This document shows positions 1 to 7,698 of a stretch of DNA of 29,742 nt, one piece after another. Origin of the DNA: a virus. The stretch's first letter is position 1; every line of letters starts with the position of its first letter. A model generated the notes under the pieces. The model was not told the DNA's origin. It did no database searches and was given only the letters and a program-made list of their open reading frames with translations. The stretch spans positions 1 through 29,742 of the IMG/VR virus record IMGVR_UViG_3300035180_000530; one strand, 5' to 3'. Position numbers and translations under genes: made by a program.

Positions 1-1795
1 GGCCACTTTCGTCAAGTGCATGGTCAACTTCGTCCGCGATGAAGATATTTATTGGCTTCGTGGCTCTTGAAGCCACCATGTCTTGCAGGGCCATCGCTGT
101 CGCCAGACGCACCTTGCGCTTCTCACCCCCAGATAGACCAGCAAAATTCTCGGCGCCCTTGTCGTTGACCACTTCGATGTTGAATTTCTCCTTCAACTCG
201 CCTTTGGCCGTCTTGGTGAGCGTGGCCCACGTCGCATGAATGTTACCATCTGCCAATGCGCCCAAGTAGTCTCGCGTTCGGTCGTTGAGGTATGGCGTCA
301 CAGTGTCGAGAACGTGCGCCCGAACACCGGCTGGGCCAAAGACCTTTACCGCGTCTGCCAGAAGCTCCAGCATTGCGCTGCTTTCTTCTATCTTTGCTGT
401 AACTTCTGCAAGCGCCAAATCGGCACGTTTAACCTCTTCTCGCTTTGTTTCGACCGCCATCGTCCAGGGGTTCGTTTCAGTCAATTTCAGGTTTGCCGCA
501 TTCTTGACAGAAGTGACCTCTTTCCGCTTCGCTTCAATGCTTCGTTTAGTAGCGTCTATTGCGTTCGACAAGTTGCTCAATTCGCGCTGTCGCTGCGCCA
601 CAGCGGTAATGTCGGTCATGCTACCTTTGAATGTCGTGGCGGCGTCAGCAGCGATCTTTTCACTCTCGATAGCCTTCTTGAGTTCAACCAGAAGAGGACG
701 CAGGGACGCTTTGGCCTTTGCAATCTGTTCTTCTTGTGTTGCTCTGGCAGTCGCGAGGTCTTCGGCGCGATATAGCTTGCCGCATTCACCGCAAGGTTTG
801 CCAACACGATTGTCGATGTCGGCAAGCGCCTGCTCGCGCTGATCCACGATACGCTTCACCTCTTCCGCATCGCGACGGGCCTTGCTTTGCGCAAGTTCAG
901 CCTTGCGATACTCGGCGGCCAGGCGATTCAGTTCGGCTTGTTCTGCTTTATGACTGTCAATCTTGACCTCACAGATGGCGAGCTGTTCACGAACCTCTGT
1001 TTCATTCCAAGTCTTGAGCGCATCTTCTGCAGTGGCAATTTCTTTGTTGAGTGGCAAAATCTTCGCCAGCTCGGCTTTTGCGCGGTCGCGACGACCATCC
1101 TCAAAATTCTTCATCACCCCTTCGAGACGCGCCACTTCGCCGTTGAGGTAGCTGACGTTGGCAGTCGCACTGACTCTTGTTGAAAGTAGGTTGTCGACAT
1201 GGGATTTCGCTGTGCTGTAACGGTTACGGGCATTTGCGTAGGCTTCAGTCAACACCTCAACGCCAGCAGCTTCCTCAATCAGCGTCTTGAGCATCTTGTC
1301 GGTCATACCCGGCAAATCTGGCATACGCTCCTGACCCGCGTAGACAGCCGCCATGAACACGTCGAGGCTACAACCCATGATTTGATTGACGACCTCTTGC
1401 GTCTCCTTGTCGGTGCCTTTTGACAGGTCTACCGATGCAGCGCCAGCGTTCACCTTCGTCACCAGCAGTTGATTCTTGCCCGTCGAGTGTTTGCGGAAAC
1501 GCTGAATCATGTAAACGAAATCGTCTCCAGGTTGATCGCGTAAAATCACAGAACCGAAGCAGTCCTTCTTGGCCGTCTTGTTGACCACCGCGTCGCCAGA
1601 CACACCTCGCGCCGTCACCCCGTAGAGCGTCCAGCACAGTAGGTCGGGAATGGACGACTTGCCCGAGCCGTTCGAGTCAGCAGATGGATCATCACTATTC
1701 TCGCCCTGAATCAGAAGCAATCCACGGTTGTCCAATTCTATGCTGATGCTGTCGAGCGCCAGAAAGTTCTGACCTAGCAGTTTTTCGATATTCAT
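1..1795 (-). CDS. SbcC / T4 gp46-like recombination nuclease ATPase subunit, partial (C-terminus outside window)
   Basis: SMC/Rad50-type ATPase that works with the SbcD-like nuclease encoded just upstream to process DNA ends in recombination-dependent replication. The translation from the ATG at 1795 shows an extended Walker A (GENS at residue 31, then NGSGKSS to residue 48), long charged helical stretches fitting a coiled coil, a zinc-hook CGEC at about residues 335-338, an ABC signature LSGGEKRK (bases about 115-140) and a Walker B/D-loop FIADEVDHALDE just before base 1. About 598 residues are visible; only a short C-terminal end should be missing. Its ATG overlaps the stop of the SbcD-like gene (ATGA), so the two are probably translationally coupled and transcribed together. 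The family assignment is firm; the choice of SbcC versus gp46 as name is not. Confidence 0.9.
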   Translation of the reverse strand, partial: MNIEKLLGQNFLALDSISIELDNRGLLLIQGENSDDPSADSNGSGKSSIPDLLCWTLYGVTARGVSGDAVVNKTAKKDCFGSVILRDQPGDDFVYMIQRFRKHSTGKNQLLVTKVNAGAASVDLSKGTDKETQEVVNQIMGCSLDVFMAAVYAGQERMPDLPGMTDKMLKTLIEEAAGVEVLTEAYANARNRYSTAKSHVDNLLSTRVSATANVSYLNGEVARLEGVMKNFEDGRRDRAKAELAKILPLNKEIATAEDALKTWNETEVREQLAICEVKIDSHKAEQAELNRLAAEYRKAELAQSKARRDAEEVKRIVDQREQALADIDNRVGKPCGECGKLYRAEDLATARATQEEQIAKAKASLRPLLVELKKAIESEKIAADAATTFKGSMTDITAVAQRQRELSNLSNAIDATKRSIEAKRKEVTSVKNAANLKLTETNPWTMAVETKREEVKRADLALAEVTAKIEESSAMLELLADAVKVFGPAGVRAHVLDTVTPYLNDRTRDYLGALADGNIHATWATLTKTAKGELKEKFNIEVVNDKGAENFAGLSGGEKRKVRLATAMALQDMVASRATKPINIFIADEVDHALDESG

Positions 1796-2853
1796 GTCGC
1801 ACTCCTTGTTTCGCTCAGAATCTCCTGACACAGTACGGCCAACTTTTCAGGATTGGCGTAGCTCTGACCCTTGATGAAATCAGCCACGCTTACTTCAAGT
1901 GACGCGCCAGCCTTTATCGTAGCGCCGTCACGTTTCGTCACCGTTGCCTCCTTCTGCGACAGAATGACCACGCCCTTTGCGCCAAGCCCAATCAAATACT
2001 GTCGAAGCTCCTCAACTTCTTTCTGTTTTGATGAGTTAATCACCGCGCGGCAGTAGTTGCCATCCACAATCATCGGAATGTCATCAGGATCGGTGTCGGC
2101 GGTAATCTCGACAAACTCCGGCGCGTGACTCTTAAACCACTTCGGGCCTGTTTTGCCGACAACCAGAAATCCCGCCTTAGTGCCGACATCGCTCCAGGTA
2201 TGGTGACTAAGTGCGCCAATCGAATAAACCTGATGGTCGAATTCTTTGTGATGGTGATAATGACCAGAATAGACAGAGCGAAAACCAAGCATGCCGAGCC
2301 AATCTGGCGTCAGACCGTGATTGGGAAGACCAGGAATTACACCATCAATCGGCGCATGTAGAATCAAATCGACCTCAGACGGGTTATGGCAGGCATCGCG
2401 AGCAGATACGATAACCTCTTGCAAATCTTTTACATTGACGATCCAGGGGATTAGAATCACTCGATCTACTACGCGCGAACCAATCTCCTGCGTATTAACA
2501 GCAACGCAGCCGATGCCCTCAAGCGCGGTGATGGCGCTATTGAGTCGCGCGGAAGTCTTACCCTCCAGATCGTGATTGCCAGCGTTAATCACAATTTTGA
2601 AACCGTCGTTAATCAGACCGCCATAACAGTCGAGCGTCGGGTTCAAAACAGACGGCGCAATGCTACCTCTTACATGAAACAGATCACCGGCGTGAATGAT
2701 GGTGTCGCCGCCGACCTTGCGAACCTCATGGGCGCAACGAACTGTTTCATCCAGAAGCAATTGTAGTCTGGAATTCACGCCGTTATCATTTACACTGGCG
2801 AATGCTGACCATAAATGATGATGCGTGTCGCTTATCAAACCATAAGGCTTCAT
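1792..2853 (-). CDS. SbcD / T4 gp47-like metallophosphoesterase, recombination nuclease subunit
   Basis: Mre11/SbcD-type nuclease expected to form a complex with the adjacent SbcC-like ATPase. The protein (353 aa) has the calcineurin-like phosphoesterase metal motifs in order: ISDTHHH near the N-terminus, HAGDLFH, INAGNHD, LHAP and SGHYHHH. The start at 2853 is chosen because AGGAGG lies at 2861-2866, seven bases upstream; an in-frame ATG at 2889 would add 12 residues before the MKPYGLISDTH start of the domain and lacks this spacing. The C-terminal third matches no catalytic motif and is probably the partner-binding and DNA-capping part. It overlaps the SbcC-like gene by four bases. Confidence 0.9.
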   Translation of the reverse strand: MKPYGLISDTHHHLWSAFASVNDNGVNSRLQLLLDETVRCAHEVRKVGGDTIIHAGDLFHVRGSIAPSVLNPTLDCYGGLINDGFKIVINAGNHDLEGKTSARLNSAITALEGIGCVAVNTQEIGSRVVDRVILIPWIVNVKDLQEVIVSARDACHNPSEVDLILHAPIDGVIPGLPNHGLTPDWLGMLGFRSVYSGHYHHHKEFDHQVYSIGALSHHTWSDVGTKAGFLVVGKTGPKWFKSHAPEFVEITADTDPDDIPMIVDGNYCRAVINSSKQKEVEELRQYLIGLGAKGVVILSQKEATVTKRDGATIKAGASLEVSVADFIKGQSYANPEKLAVLCQEILSETRSAT

Positions 2854-2901
2854 GTTCAACTCCTCCAAATTTTCTGCATGTCTATACACGTTTATACACG
2901 G

Positions 2902-3102
2902 TTATACTTTCTTTTCATAATAAATGTCGGAATACACATCGAAGTCGTCAGGCACCTCAACTTCATTCGCCTCACAGAATGATTCGCAGTTTTCGCAGTA
3001 AAGATCATCAAATGTCTGGACGTTCTTTCTGTCGTTATAGTGAACAAAGGCATCCTGCAAGACGTTTCCACTACCGCAGCGTGTGCATACATGAATCTTC
3101 AT
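2902..3102 (-). CDS. Small zinc-ribbon protein, function unknown
   Basis: A 66-residue acidic protein starting MKIHVCTRCGSG. It carries two CxxC pairs (CTRC near residue 6 and CENC near residue 37), which looks like a zinc ribbon, followed by an acidic, tyrosine-rich tail. The start at 3102 follows AGAAGAG; an in-frame ATG 12 codons earlier would put an arginine-rich extension before the ribbon and read through the palindromic motif at 3115-3131. It lies between the SleB-like hydrolase and SbcD. Such ribbons are common in small phage DNA- or protein-binding factors, but no specific role can be assigned. Confidence 0.65.
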   Translation of the reverse strand: MKIHVCTRCGSGNVLQDAFVHYNDRKNVQTFDDLYCENCESFCEANEVEVPDDFDVYSDIYYEKKV

Positions 3103-3114
3103 CGCTCTTCTCCG

Positions 3115-3131
3115 AGTCACAAATGACTTAT
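3115..3131 (-). promoter_or_regulatory. Recurrent motif copy abutting SD of zinc-ribbon gene
   Basis: The minus strand reads ATAAGTCA-TTTG-TGACT followed by CGGAGAAGAG, the SD. It lies in the 28-base gap between the SleB-like stop and the zinc-ribbon start. Confidence 0.5.
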
Positions 3132-3544
3132 TATGCAAAACGATAAAAACAGTGCTGTCCGATTACAGTCACCAGCTTCAAACTCTTGCTTCTGCTCCAG
3201 TACGGGTTTACCGCCTTCGTATGGTAGAAGGTTGCGCCACCAATTATGTCGGGCGTCCAACCCTTCATGGTTACGAAGGCAATGCCCTGCGCCAGCGCCC
3301 ACGCTTTCTTATCTTTCGGCTCTGCCTTTTTCAGCAGCACGTACTTGCCATTGATCTTGCAAACCACCTTCGTTGTCCACGAGAACTGCCCACTGGCCGT
3401 TACAACCTTGCACACATTCTTTGAATCGCGTTTGGCGCGATTCATAGTTACTTGCGCGACCGCATGTTGCCCAATAAACGATTCTCCGCGAGCTTCTGCG
3501 TAAATGTTCATCGCCAGGCATGTAAGAGCAGCCGTCATCAGCAT
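3131..3544 (-). CDS. SleB/CwlJ-type cell wall hydrolase (Hydrolase_2)
   Basis: Likely peptidoglycan hydrolase, possibly a lysis enzyme. The protein (about 137 aa) matches the SleB-type catalytic domain nearly end to end: NIYAEARGES with the expected catalytic Glu, then GQHAVAQVTMNRA, a VCKVV...GQFSW segment, and the C-terminal ATFYHTKAVNPYWS / IGQHCFYRF segments. The start is uncertain: ATG 3544 and ATG 3538 both overlap the end of the upstream 72-aa gene, suggesting coupling. A TTG at 3592 would add 16 residues but has no SD, so I reject it. The hydrophobic start (MLMTAALTCLAM) could act as a signal sequence but also overlaps the first helix of the domain. No holin is seen nearby. Confidence 0.8.
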   Translation of the reverse strand: MLMTAALTCLAMNIYAEARGESFIGQHAVAQVTMNRAKRDSKNVCKVVTASGQFSWTTKVVCKINGKYVLLKKAEPKDKKAWALAQGIAFVTMKGWTPDIIGGATFYHTKAVNPYWSRSKSLKLVTVIGQHCFYRFA

Positions 3545-3756
3545 AGCTTTGCTGCCTGAACGCCGCACGACTTCTTGACCTGATGTAGCCAATTCTGCAC
3601 TGTGCGAGGGCAGCTCGGAGAGAATGGCACAGTGATTACATCATGCGTGACTCTGTTCTCAATGCGAATGTGCTTGTTTCTGGACTTCAGCGCCCAATCG
3701 CCTCGCAGTAATTCACGAACCACACCGTTTATTGTCCTGTCTTTCGAGTAAAGCAT
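3538..3756 (-). CDS. Small basic protein, possibly HicA-like fold, function unknown
   Basis: A 72-residue basic protein. The central part (RNKHIRI...DVITVPFSPSCPRTVQNW) resembles the HicA mRNA-interferase-like pattern, where a His follows a basic strand, then a strand ending TVP and a helix. No HicB-like antitoxin gene is adjacent, so this is a fold guess and not a toxin call. AAAGGG precedes the ATG with good spacing. The gap upstream (3757-3809) holds TATAAT at 3784-3789. The stop overlaps the start of the SleB-like gene. Confidence 0.5.
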   Translation of the reverse strand: MLYSKDRTINGVVRELLRGDWALKSRNKHIRIENRVTHDVITVPFSPSCPRTVQNWLHQVKKSCGVQAAKLC

Positions 3757-3783
3757 TATTCAACCCTTTCTGTAATTGAAACC

Positions 3784-3789
3784 ATTATA
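3784..3789 (-). promoter_or_regulatory. Possible -10 element (TATAAT)
   Basis: On the minus strand TATAAT lies in the 53-base gap upstream of the 72-aa gene. A TTGCTC further upstream is only 14 bases away, too short for a normal sigma70 spacing, so the call is weak. Confidence 0.25.
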
Positions 3790-3809
3790 TAAGAATACGT
3801 CAGGAGCAA

Positions 3810-4187
3810 CTAACGTATTTTGATAGCCTTAGCGATGTTGCCTGTGCTCTTGGAAGTGTTCACAAGGAACAAATCGCGATGCAGTAAGCGCTGTGGCTGC
3901 TTCCCACCAGAGTAGAATTCCGATGGTGGATTCAGCATGTCGGCAATGTTCGTAATGTAATAGATCACGCCTTTGCTGGTCTTGTGCGCGACGCCTATCG
4001 CAGTACAGCCGCGACGTTCGACTTCACGCACGATGGACAAATCAATACACCAGGCATTCTTCTTGACATGCAGAGAACGCGGCTTGTCGCCCGACACCCA
4101 TGCGAGGTACAGATAGCGCCCATCCTTAAAGCGATAGAACATGCCACAGACCTTGCCGTTGATCGTGTGCTTAACGCGAGTAATCAC
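3810..4187 (-). CDS. Conserved-looking hypothetical protein
   Basis: A 125-residue basic protein with no motif I recognise. It starts with GTG; AGAGG six bases upstream supports this start, and a stronger GGAGG lies slightly further up. It has mixed beta-type segments (KVCGMFYRFKDGRYLYLAWV and GVIYYITNI) and a lysine-rich C-terminus. It follows the ASCH-like gene after a 54-base gap and precedes the HicA-like gene. Its place among small genes of a recombination module suggests an accessory phage protein; no role is assigned. Confidence 0.6.
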   Translation of the reverse strand: MITRVKHTINGKVCGMFYRFKDGRYLYLAWVSGDKPRSLHVKKNAWCIDLSIVREVERRGCTAIGVAHKTSKGVIYYITNIADMLNPPSEFYSGGKQPQRLLHRDLFLVNTSKSTGNIAKAIKIR

Positions 4188-4241
4188 TAGACGCCTCTAC
4201 CTCCGTATTTATCAAATTCAATGTGCCGTTTACCCCAAAAC

Positions 4242-4592
4242 TTATTCAATCCTTTTGAGATAAATCACAGTTGTTTTTTTGTGCATAGTGGCGATGTGAG
4301 GGCCGTAAATCTTGCGAATCGTCTCATTCAGCCTCTCTGGCGCCGTGTGTGGATCATTGGCAAGTTCGGTGTGGTTCTTGTGCGCATGAATCGCACACAT
4401 TTCATCAAGACCGCCGGTGTAGATGCTTTGCACTCTTGCACGACCGAAGACCATTTTCTCTTTCTCATTCAGGAGCAACACTTCATCCCCAGGAGAAAGA
4501 CGCTTGGCATAAAAACTCCCCAAACGAAACGTGTTGAATTCATCCTCGGTGCCGATAATGGGCGCAATAAAGCCAATGACTCCGATATTCAT
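4242..4592 (-). CDS. ASCH / PUA-like domain protein
   Basis: A 116-residue protein. The segment TFRLGSFYAKRLSPGDEVLLL, then VFGRARVQSIYTGGL and a HAHKNH element, fits the ASCH family: a conserved TFRxG start, a GD turn, a GxAxV strand and a His/Asn-rich helix. ASCH domains are PUA-related and are thought to bind RNA or act on modified nucleosides, so the protein may be a nucleic-acid-binding regulator (inference). It lies downstream of the RecA-like gene. Its ribosome-binding region is inside one arm of a perfect 11-bp inverted repeat (4596-4640), so its translation is probably controlled by RNA structure or a bound protein. Confidence 0.6.
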   Translation of the reverse strand: MNIGVIGFIAPIIGTEDEFNTFRLGSFYAKRLSPGDEVLLLNEKEKMVFGRARVQSIYTGGLDEMCAIHAHKNHTELANDPHTAPERLNETIRKIYGPHIATMHKKTTVIYLKRIE

Positions 4593-4595
4593 GAT

Positions 4596-4640
4596 GGAAC
4601 TCTCTACACTGTTGAAGACAGGTTAATTATAGAGAGTTCC
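4596..4640 (-). promoter_or_regulatory. Perfect 11-bp inverted repeat over -10-like box and RBS of ASCH gene
   Basis: On the minus strand GGAACTCTCTA (4640-4630) is followed 23 bases later by its exact complement TAGAGAGTTCC (4606-4596), which ends three bases before the ATG. The second arm contains the only SD-like sequence (AGAGAG). The loop holds a smaller hairpin (CTGT-CTTCA-ACAG). TATAAT overlaps the end of the first arm. In RNA this would form a long hairpin that hides the ribosome site; in DNA it could be an operator. Confidence 0.6.
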
Positions 4641-4664
4641 AATTTGCATCACCCGAATAACAGA

Positions 4665-5684
4665 TTAGACCGCCCGAACCAAGGTCTTGAGTTCTTCCTG
4701 CAAGCCTTCAGCTTCAATTTTTTCAGTCAACGCTTTCTTGTAATACTTCTTGCCGTCGATCCAGTTTATATACGCACCTGACATTTCCAGTTTCTTGTTT
4801 TCAACCAAGAAGTCCAACATGCCGCTAGTAAAGTCGAAGTGGGCCATGCCATCATCGTCAAAAGTCAAACGCAGATCAACTTCCTGAAACGGACGAATTA
4901 CTTTGTTTTTCTTGGTCATGATGCCAGTAACCTGGCCGACCACATCGCCAGAAGCCTTGTCCTTGACCAACTTCTTGCTGAGCGCAAGACGCACCGAAGC
5001 GTAAAACTCGAATGCGGCGCCACCTGGCGTCGTAGTCGGATCGCCGTAAACGACACCTACCTTGGTGCGAATTTGGTTCAAATACAAAGCCGTCATATTC
5101 AGCTCGGCAGTCATCTGATTGATAACCTTTAGCGTACTGGAGCTGACCCGCGAGAGGGCCGTCGTGTCGTTCATATTCAGCTCGTCAATGCCGCGATCCC
5201 TGCCATCTTTGTCCATCAACATTGACTTGGGAATCATTGCGGCGACAGAATCGAAAACCCACAGAATCGGAGCATCGTCAGGCACCAGCTTGTTCTTGCG
5301 AATGATCTGACCCGCTTTGAGCGCGATAGTGTTTGACTCCTCCCACGTTCTCGGTCGACGATAAATCCAGTTCGAGCCACCGTCGCTCAGACCGAGCTTC
5401 TTAGCGAACGGCATCTGATAGGTGTATTCGTGATCGCAGAAGCCAGCAAAGCCGCCGGCCTTTTGCGTGGCGATCATAAGCTGCGTAGCGATCAACGTTT
5501 TGCCCGAAGATGGCGGACCAAACATTTCAATAATACGACCACACGGAATGCCCTTGTCGTAGTCGCCACTGATGATCTTATTCAACAACGGGTAGCCGGT
5601 ATCAAGCCAGTGTTTGACTTCTTGTCCTTCGTCGTTCGGACCAATTGCGTCGAGCAGAGCTTTCGCCAGTGCTGATGAACTCAT
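4665..5684 (-). CDS. RecA/UvsX-like strand-exchange recombinase
   Basis: ATP-dependent recombinase that loads on ssDNA and drives strand invasion for recombination-dependent replication and repair. The protein (339 aa) has Walker A GPPSSGKT at residues 56-63, Walker B LWVFDSVA around residue 145, and a DNA-binding loop region with NQIRTKVGVVYGDPTTTPGG between about residues 205 and 225. The N-terminal polymerisation segment is short and the C-terminal domain is reduced compared with bacterial RecA, as is common in phages. AAGGAGA stands before the ATG. The gene sits in a recombination block with SSB, the UvsY-like candidate and the gp46/gp47-like pair. Confidence 0.93.
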   Translation of the reverse strand: MSSSALAKALLDAIGPNDEGQEVKHWLDTGYPLLNKIISGDYDKGIPCGRIIEMFGPPSSGKTLIATQLMIATQKAGGFAGFCDHEYTYQMPFAKKLGLSDGGSNWIYRRPRTWEESNTIALKAGQIIRKNKLVPDDAPILWVFDSVAAMIPKSMLMDKDGRDRGIDELNMNDTTALSRVSSSTLKVINQMTAELNMTALYLNQIRTKVGVVYGDPTTTPGGAAFEFYASVRLALSKKLVKDKASGDVVGQVTGIMTKKNKVIRPFQEVDLRLTFDDDGMAHFDFTSGMLDFLVENKKLEMSGAYINWIDGKKYYKKALTEKIEAEGLQEELKTLVRAV

Positions 5685-5724
5685 AATTATATCTCCTTGA
5701 ATTTATTAAATGTAACCGCTTCGC

Positions 5725-6630
5725 TCACTGTCCCTTAAAAGCGCTGGTGAAGTTTTCTTGATTTCTGAGAATCGAGACAAACGCCAGCTCCTCACACAGT
5801 TCGCCGAACTTCTCGTTGTTGAATTCGCCGCTGTCAATACTTACCGCGCTCTTGGCGGGCGGTGCGACTTTCAGCAATTGCATCATCCGAAAATTGCGGC
5901 CAAAGATCATTCGCCCTTCCGCGCTGCACAGACGCAAGTGCGCTTTCTTCTTGGGCTTGAATTCACCGCTGTCACAGCGCTGCCAGAACTTGCGAACCGA
6001 CCCGAACTCAGCGATGAACTCTGGCGCTCCCTTTTCACCGATACCACCGATGCCAGAAATACAGTCGGACGAGTCACCCTGAAGGCATTTGCCCTCAAGA
6101 AAGCCATACGGTGTCGCGTAGCCAGTTTTGTCCATCAAGTTGTCGATGGTGACGATGCGACTGTCGTCGCGCAAATCGCGCCAGATGACATTTGGGCGAA
6201 CCAGTTGTATCCAGTCTTTGTCGCCAGAAATCATAACGATCTCGTTGTCAGGCTTCTGCGTAAGTTGCGAAACCAGCAGCCCCGCCATGTCATCGGCTTC
6301 GTGCGTAGCGACCGTCATCTGCCGCACACCAAGATGATGCAGGGCGCGAGAAATATACGGACGTTGAGTCACATACGCTTCCTTAGCCGCAGCTTTCTTG
6401 GGGTCAGCTTCACGGTTGGACTTGTAATCGGGATTGATGTTAAAGCGCCATTCAGCGCGTCCGTCCCAGAGACACATCAGCTTGTGTTCAGGATAAGTCA
6501 CACGTAGTTCGCGCATGGTTTTGATGAAGCCAAAAACCGCTTGTGTTTCCATCCCACCCGAGGTCAATTTCGTGGCGTAATGGGCCGCATATCCAATACT
6601 ATTGGCATCGACAAGTAATGTCTTGCTCAT
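5725..6630 (-). CDS. 5'-3' exonuclease / flap endonuclease (PIN-FEN family, T4 RNase H / PolA N-terminal type)
   Basis: Probably removes RNA primers and 5' flaps during lagging-strand maturation, working before the ligase. The protein (301 aa) shows the acidic metal-binding positions: LLVDANSI at the N-terminus, CLWDG, HEADDMAG and ISGDKDWIQLV. It then has the helix-hairpin-helix segment GDSSDCISGIGGIGEKGA that binds duplex DNA. No polymerase domain is attached. AGGGGG precedes the ATG at 6630. A terminator (6645-6668) separates it from the SSB gene, and no -10-like promoter is evident in the short gap, so expression may depend on read-through. Confidence 0.9.
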   Translation of the reverse strand: MSKTLLVDANSIGYAAHYATKLTSGGMETQAVFGFIKTMRELRVTYPEHKLMCLWDGRAEWRFNINPDYKSNREADPKKAAAKEAYVTQRPYISRALHHLGVRQMTVATHEADDMAGLLVSQLTQKPDNEIVMISGDKDWIQLVRPNVIWRDLRDDSRIVTIDNLMDKTGYATPYGFLEGKCLQGDSSDCISGIGGIGEKGAPEFIAEFGSVRKFWQRCDSGEFKPKKKAHLRLCSAEGRMIFGRNFRMMQLLKVAPPAKSAVSIDSGEFNNEKFGELCEELAFVSILRNQENFTSAFKGQ

Positions 6631-6644
6631 GGATCCCCCTGGTT

Positions 6645-6668
6645 AAAAAGCCCTCCGAAGAGGGCTTT
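6645..6668 (-). terminator. Intrinsic terminator with UUCG tetraloop after SSB gene
   Basis: The minus strand reads AAAGCCCTC-TTCG-GAGGGCTTT followed directly by more T, giving a nine-base-pair stem, a very stable C(UUCG)G tetraloop and a U tract. It lies 26 bases past the SSB stop codon and would end or attenuate SSB transcripts before the exonuclease gene. Confidence 0.85.
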
Positions 6669-6673
6669 CGTTA

Positions 6674-6690
6674 GATTACTAATGACTTAC
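6674..6690 (-). promoter_or_regulatory. Degenerate copy of recurrent AAGTCA motif
   Basis: The minus strand reads TAAGTCA-TTAG-TAATC. The first half-site is intact but the second has decayed. It lies between the SSB stop and the terminator, so a promoter role here is unlikely. Confidence 0.35.
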
Positions 6691-6694
6691 GCCA

Positions 6695-7540
6695 TTACGC
6701 ATCGGTGCCAGCGCCAGTCATTTCACCAAGAAGATCATCTAGCTCGTCATCGAGCGCGATGTCGGCGGCAAACGGCTTGCTTGCGGCGGCAGCGTGACGC
6801 GCCTCCACATCACGCAGCGCGGCATCGTCGTTGTCGATAGTGCTGAAGCTGGTACGCGGCTTGTCGGCGTCAGAAGAAACTGCAGGCAACAGACCAGCGA
6901 CGTTGTTGATGGCGTTCAGAGCACGACGCTGTTGCTCTTCATTTTCTTGACGCACGTACTCATCCAGATCATTCAGCTTGTCAAGCACACCCTTTGGAAG
7001 AGTGTGCTTCTTCGGAGAGATTTGAACGGTGTATTTGGTGTTCAAGCCTTTGCCATCGCGGTTGATTGTAATGATCTGCGGGGCAACAGGATCAAACACG
7101 GCAACGCCCCATTCTTCAATCAGGTCGACGATCTGGCCGAATACCGACTTACGAACTTCGAGAATTTGCGGAGTCGTGTCGTCATCGGCATCAAGGGCCA
7201 AAACATTAAACAAATAAGACTGGCCGGAAGCGGCGTCCTTCAGCAGCTTGACGGTTTCGTCGTCCGATGTCATACGCGCGGCCTTGCTCAAACCTTCGCA
7301 GATTGGGCAAGGCTTTCCGAATGTCTTGTCGAGGCAGGGATAAACGGCTTGAATTTCGCCAGCGGCGTTCTTGATGTAGTGCTGACCGAAGTCGTGAAAC
7401 CAGATATACTCCTCGCCCTTGCGCCAGCCAGGCAACAGAACGTAACGGTTTGCACCGGGGTTAGGCTTGAGTGTTTTGGCTTTCTGCTTGAGGGACTGTT
7501 TCTTGTCTTTCATCAACTGCATCAGTTTTGTGGCGTCCAT
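6695..7540 (-). CDS. Single-stranded DNA-binding protein, T4 gp32-like
   Basis: Coats ssDNA at the fork and in recombination. The protein (281 aa) has a basic N-terminal arm rich in Lys (KDKKQSLKQKAKTLK), an aromatic core (RYVLLPGW, EYIWFHDFGQHYI), a CPICEG element after an upstream YPCLDKTFG Cys, which resembles the gp32 zinc site, and a strongly acidic C-terminal tail (LDDELDDLLGEM) of the type that recruits partners. AAGGAA precedes the ATG. The 158-base gap upstream holds a motif copy with TATAAT (7648-7669), an extra half-site and a tiny ORF in the leader. T4 gp32 regulates its own translation, and a similar leader control is possible here. Confidence 0.85.
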   Translation of the reverse strand: MDATKLMQLMKDKKQSLKQKAKTLKPNPGANRYVLLPGWRKGEEYIWFHDFGQHYIKNAAGEIQAVYPCLDKTFGKPCPICEGLSKAARMTSDDETVKLLKDAASGQSYLFNVLALDADDDTTPQILEVRKSVFGQIVDLIEEWGVAVFDPVAPQIITINRDGKGLNTKYTVQISPKKHTLPKGVLDKLNDLDEYVRQENEEQQRRALNAINNVAGLLPAVSSDADKPRTSFSTIDNDDAALRDVEARHAAAASKPFAADIALDDELDDLLGEMTGAGTDA

Positions 7541-7543
7541 GTT

Positions 7544-7618
7544 TTAGTTCCTTTTCAAAGTTGAGTTTTGGTTAGTGCCTTTTAGAGTCGGGCAACGACG
7601 GCCAGAAAACCTAACCAT
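7544..7618 (-). CDS. Possible 24-aa leader ORF upstream of SSB gene
   Basis: On the minus strand an ATG at 7618, with GAGG about 11 bases upstream, opens a 24-codon reading frame starting MVRFSGRRC. It stops at the SD of the SSB gene (the stop TAA overlaps the end of the AAGGAACTAA stretch). It could be a leader peptide coupling translation to SSB, or chance. There is no other gene in 7541-7698. Confidence 0.2.
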   Translation of the reverse strand: MVRFSGRRCPTLKGTNQNSTLKRN

Positions 7619-7647
7619 TTCGTTGCTTACCTCGTTTCAGCCCTTTA

Positions 7648-7669
7648 ATTATAGTCACCGCTGACTTAT
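7648..7669 (-). promoter_or_regulatory. Recurrent motif with TATAAT, promoter candidate for SSB gene
   Basis: The minus strand reads ATAAGTCA-GCGG-TGACTATAAT. The palindromic half-sites AGTCA/TGACT run straight into a -10 hexamer 108 bases before the SSB ATG. A further half-site, ATGACTTG, lies just upstream (about 7675-7683). Confidence 0.6.
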
Positions 7670-7698
7670 ATCACAAGTCATAGTAAACTATTTCCTGC

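Noticed and set aside
2070-2361. Several plus- and minus-strand short frames inside the SbcD-like gene
   Set aside because: They are out of frame with a gene that has all phosphoesterase motifs, and none has an SD or recognisable domain.
3538-3756. HicA toxin of a toxin-antitoxin pair
   Set aside because: Only a partial pattern match, and no HicB-like neighbour; reported only as a fold resemblance.
5758-6507. 249-codon plus-strand frame opposite the exonuclease gene
   Set aside because: The minus-strand frame has all FEN-family acidic motifs; the plus-strand frame has no SD and no recognisable motif.
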